From contig NZ_JACHNB010000001.1 of the NCBI RefSeq assembly GCF_014205225.1, positions 3,825,501 through 3,889,500 on the forward strand: a DNA stretch of 64,000 nucleotides. Reading direction: 5' to 3'. A program made the position numbers and the translations under genes. This document shows positions 63,478 to 64,000 of this stretch, in pieces. The stretch is from Actinoplanes octamycinicus (lineage in GTDB: Bacteria > Actinomycetota > Actinomycetes > Mycobacteriales > Micromonosporaceae). The first letter of the stretch is position 1. Each line of letters begins with the position of its first letter. The notes beneath the pieces were generated by a model that saw only the letters and a list, made by a program, of their open reading frames with translations, did no database searches and had not been told where the DNA came from.

Positions 63478-64000
63478 GTGCTCGTAGCGGTACTCCCCGA
63501 CGGTCGGCTGCAAGACCTGCGTGCCGATGGCGGGCCGGCCGGTCCACCTCACCCGGTGGCCGGCCTGCCCGCAGCTGTCGCCGCGCGCGAGGCGGCCGAC
63601 CAGCCACGCTGGGTCTGGCCGGCCACCCCCGACGCCTATCCGGCGCTGCTGCGCGCCGGCGTCCGGGTCGCGCGCTGCCACGACCTGGAGCTGACCGAGG
63701 CGCTGCTGCTCGGGCACGCCGGGCGCTGGGGTGAGCCACGGGGGCTCGCCGCGGCGACCGCCCGGCTGCGCGGCCTCCCGGTCCCGCCGGATCGCCCCCG
63801 GCCGGAGGCCGAGCCGCCCGGGTTCGCCCAGGCCGCGCTCTTCGACGCGCTTCCCCCGCCGGTGCCGGTGTCGGCCGGCGACGTGCTCGCGGTCTACGCC
63901 GACCAGCAGCGCCGGATCGCCGCGACCGAGCATCCCGGGCGCTTCCGGATGCTGGTCGCCGCCGAGTCGGCCGGCGCCCTGATCGCCGCCGAGATGGGCC
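63478..64000 (+). CDS. 3'-5' exonuclease/DNA polymerase I-like protein (N-terminal part)
   Basis: The gene runs off the right edge; 174 codons are visible. The start GTG CTC GTA gives VLVAVLPDGRLQDLRADG. RWVWPATPDAYPALLRAGV, RVARCHDLELTEALLLGHAG and AVYADQQRRIAATEHPGRF follow; these match the N-terminus of actinobacterial bifunctional 3'-5' exonuclease/DNA polymerase proteins of the family A type. The polymerase domain would lie beyond the window. An ATG two bases upstream is out of frame. Confidence 0.82.
   Translation, partial: MLVAVLPDGRLQDLRADGGPAGPPHPVAGLPAAVAAREAADQPRWVWPATPDAYPALLRAGVRVARCHDLELTEALLLGHAGRWGEPRGLAAATARLRGLPVPPDRPRPEAEPPGFAQAALFDALPPPVPVSAGDVLAVYADQQRRIAATEHPGRFRMLVAAESAGALIAAEMG

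Overview
The window is very GC-rich, gene-dense chromosomal DNA of a filamentous actinobacterium. The best fit is the Micromonosporaceae (Actinoplanes or a close relative). This rests on gene content: a fabG-inhA-ferrochelatase cluster, a murL/murD2 pair, AcnR with actinobacterial aconitase, DasABC- and NgcEFG-type chitin-sugar transporters, and actinobacterial families such as acVLRF1, DUF2630, DUF3097 and MocR. GTG and TTG starts are common and many genes overlap their neighbour by 4 bp (ATGA or GTGA). I saw no rRNA, tRNA, insertion sequence, prophage or CRISPR array.

Layout. 1-10.8 kb: housekeeping and repair genes (acVLRF1 release factor, zinc peptidase, ABC-F, HTH + enoyl-CoA hydratase, ABC exporter, a Mug-type DNA glycosylase with a repetitive basic tail, an SDR with an atypical active site, an XRE regulator with a divergent target, acnR). 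10.9-17 kb: HAD-like protein, RIO-type kinase with a tandem-repeated 3' end, DUF2630, TPR protein and acnA. 17-28 kb: intracellular pullulanase with two CBM41 modules, lipoprotein, aminopeptidase P, copper-only-type SOD-like protein, sugar kinase and a PH-domain membrane-protein operon. 28.6-34 kb: a MoxR-DUF58-VWA operon, then a NarL-type two-component system. 34-38.8 kb: fabG-fabI-hemH-HAD and two Nudix genes. 38.9-49.9 kb: Nudix, DUF3097, TetR, MocR/EamA, serine hydrolase, NfeD/SPFH pair, RibD-like reductase and a SpoU methyltransferase. 50-54.5 kb: a globin-like flavoreductase and the divergent murL/murD2 pair. 55.5-63.4 kb: an RpiR regulator followed by dasABC and ngcEFG. The window ends in a DNA polymerase I-like gene.

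How genes work together. MurD2 and MurL form the alternative route to D-glutamate in peptidoglycan, in which L-Glu is added first and then epimerised. The dasABC-ngcEFG block is a two-transporter uptake locus for N-acetylglucosamine and chitobiose with no ATPase of its own, presumably using a shared MsiK-type ATPase. AcnR and aconitase lie 3.4 kb apart, and their upstream regions share a CCGTACGT-type site. An iron-box-like palindrome also lies in front of acnA.

Most interesting non-coding signals. (1) Two diverged intergenic copies of a ~97-bp element carry phased TGTGG boxes, including an exact actinobacterial DnaA box. (2) A 29-bp tandem repeat copies the end of the RIO gene into a chain of overlapping 10-codon mini-ORFs. 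(3) Several other minisatellite-like repeats occur, two of them inside coding sequence. (4) A recurrent leaderless promoter layout (TANNNT or CANNAT, 6-7 nt, start codon) appears, once with a TetR palindrome overlapping the -10.
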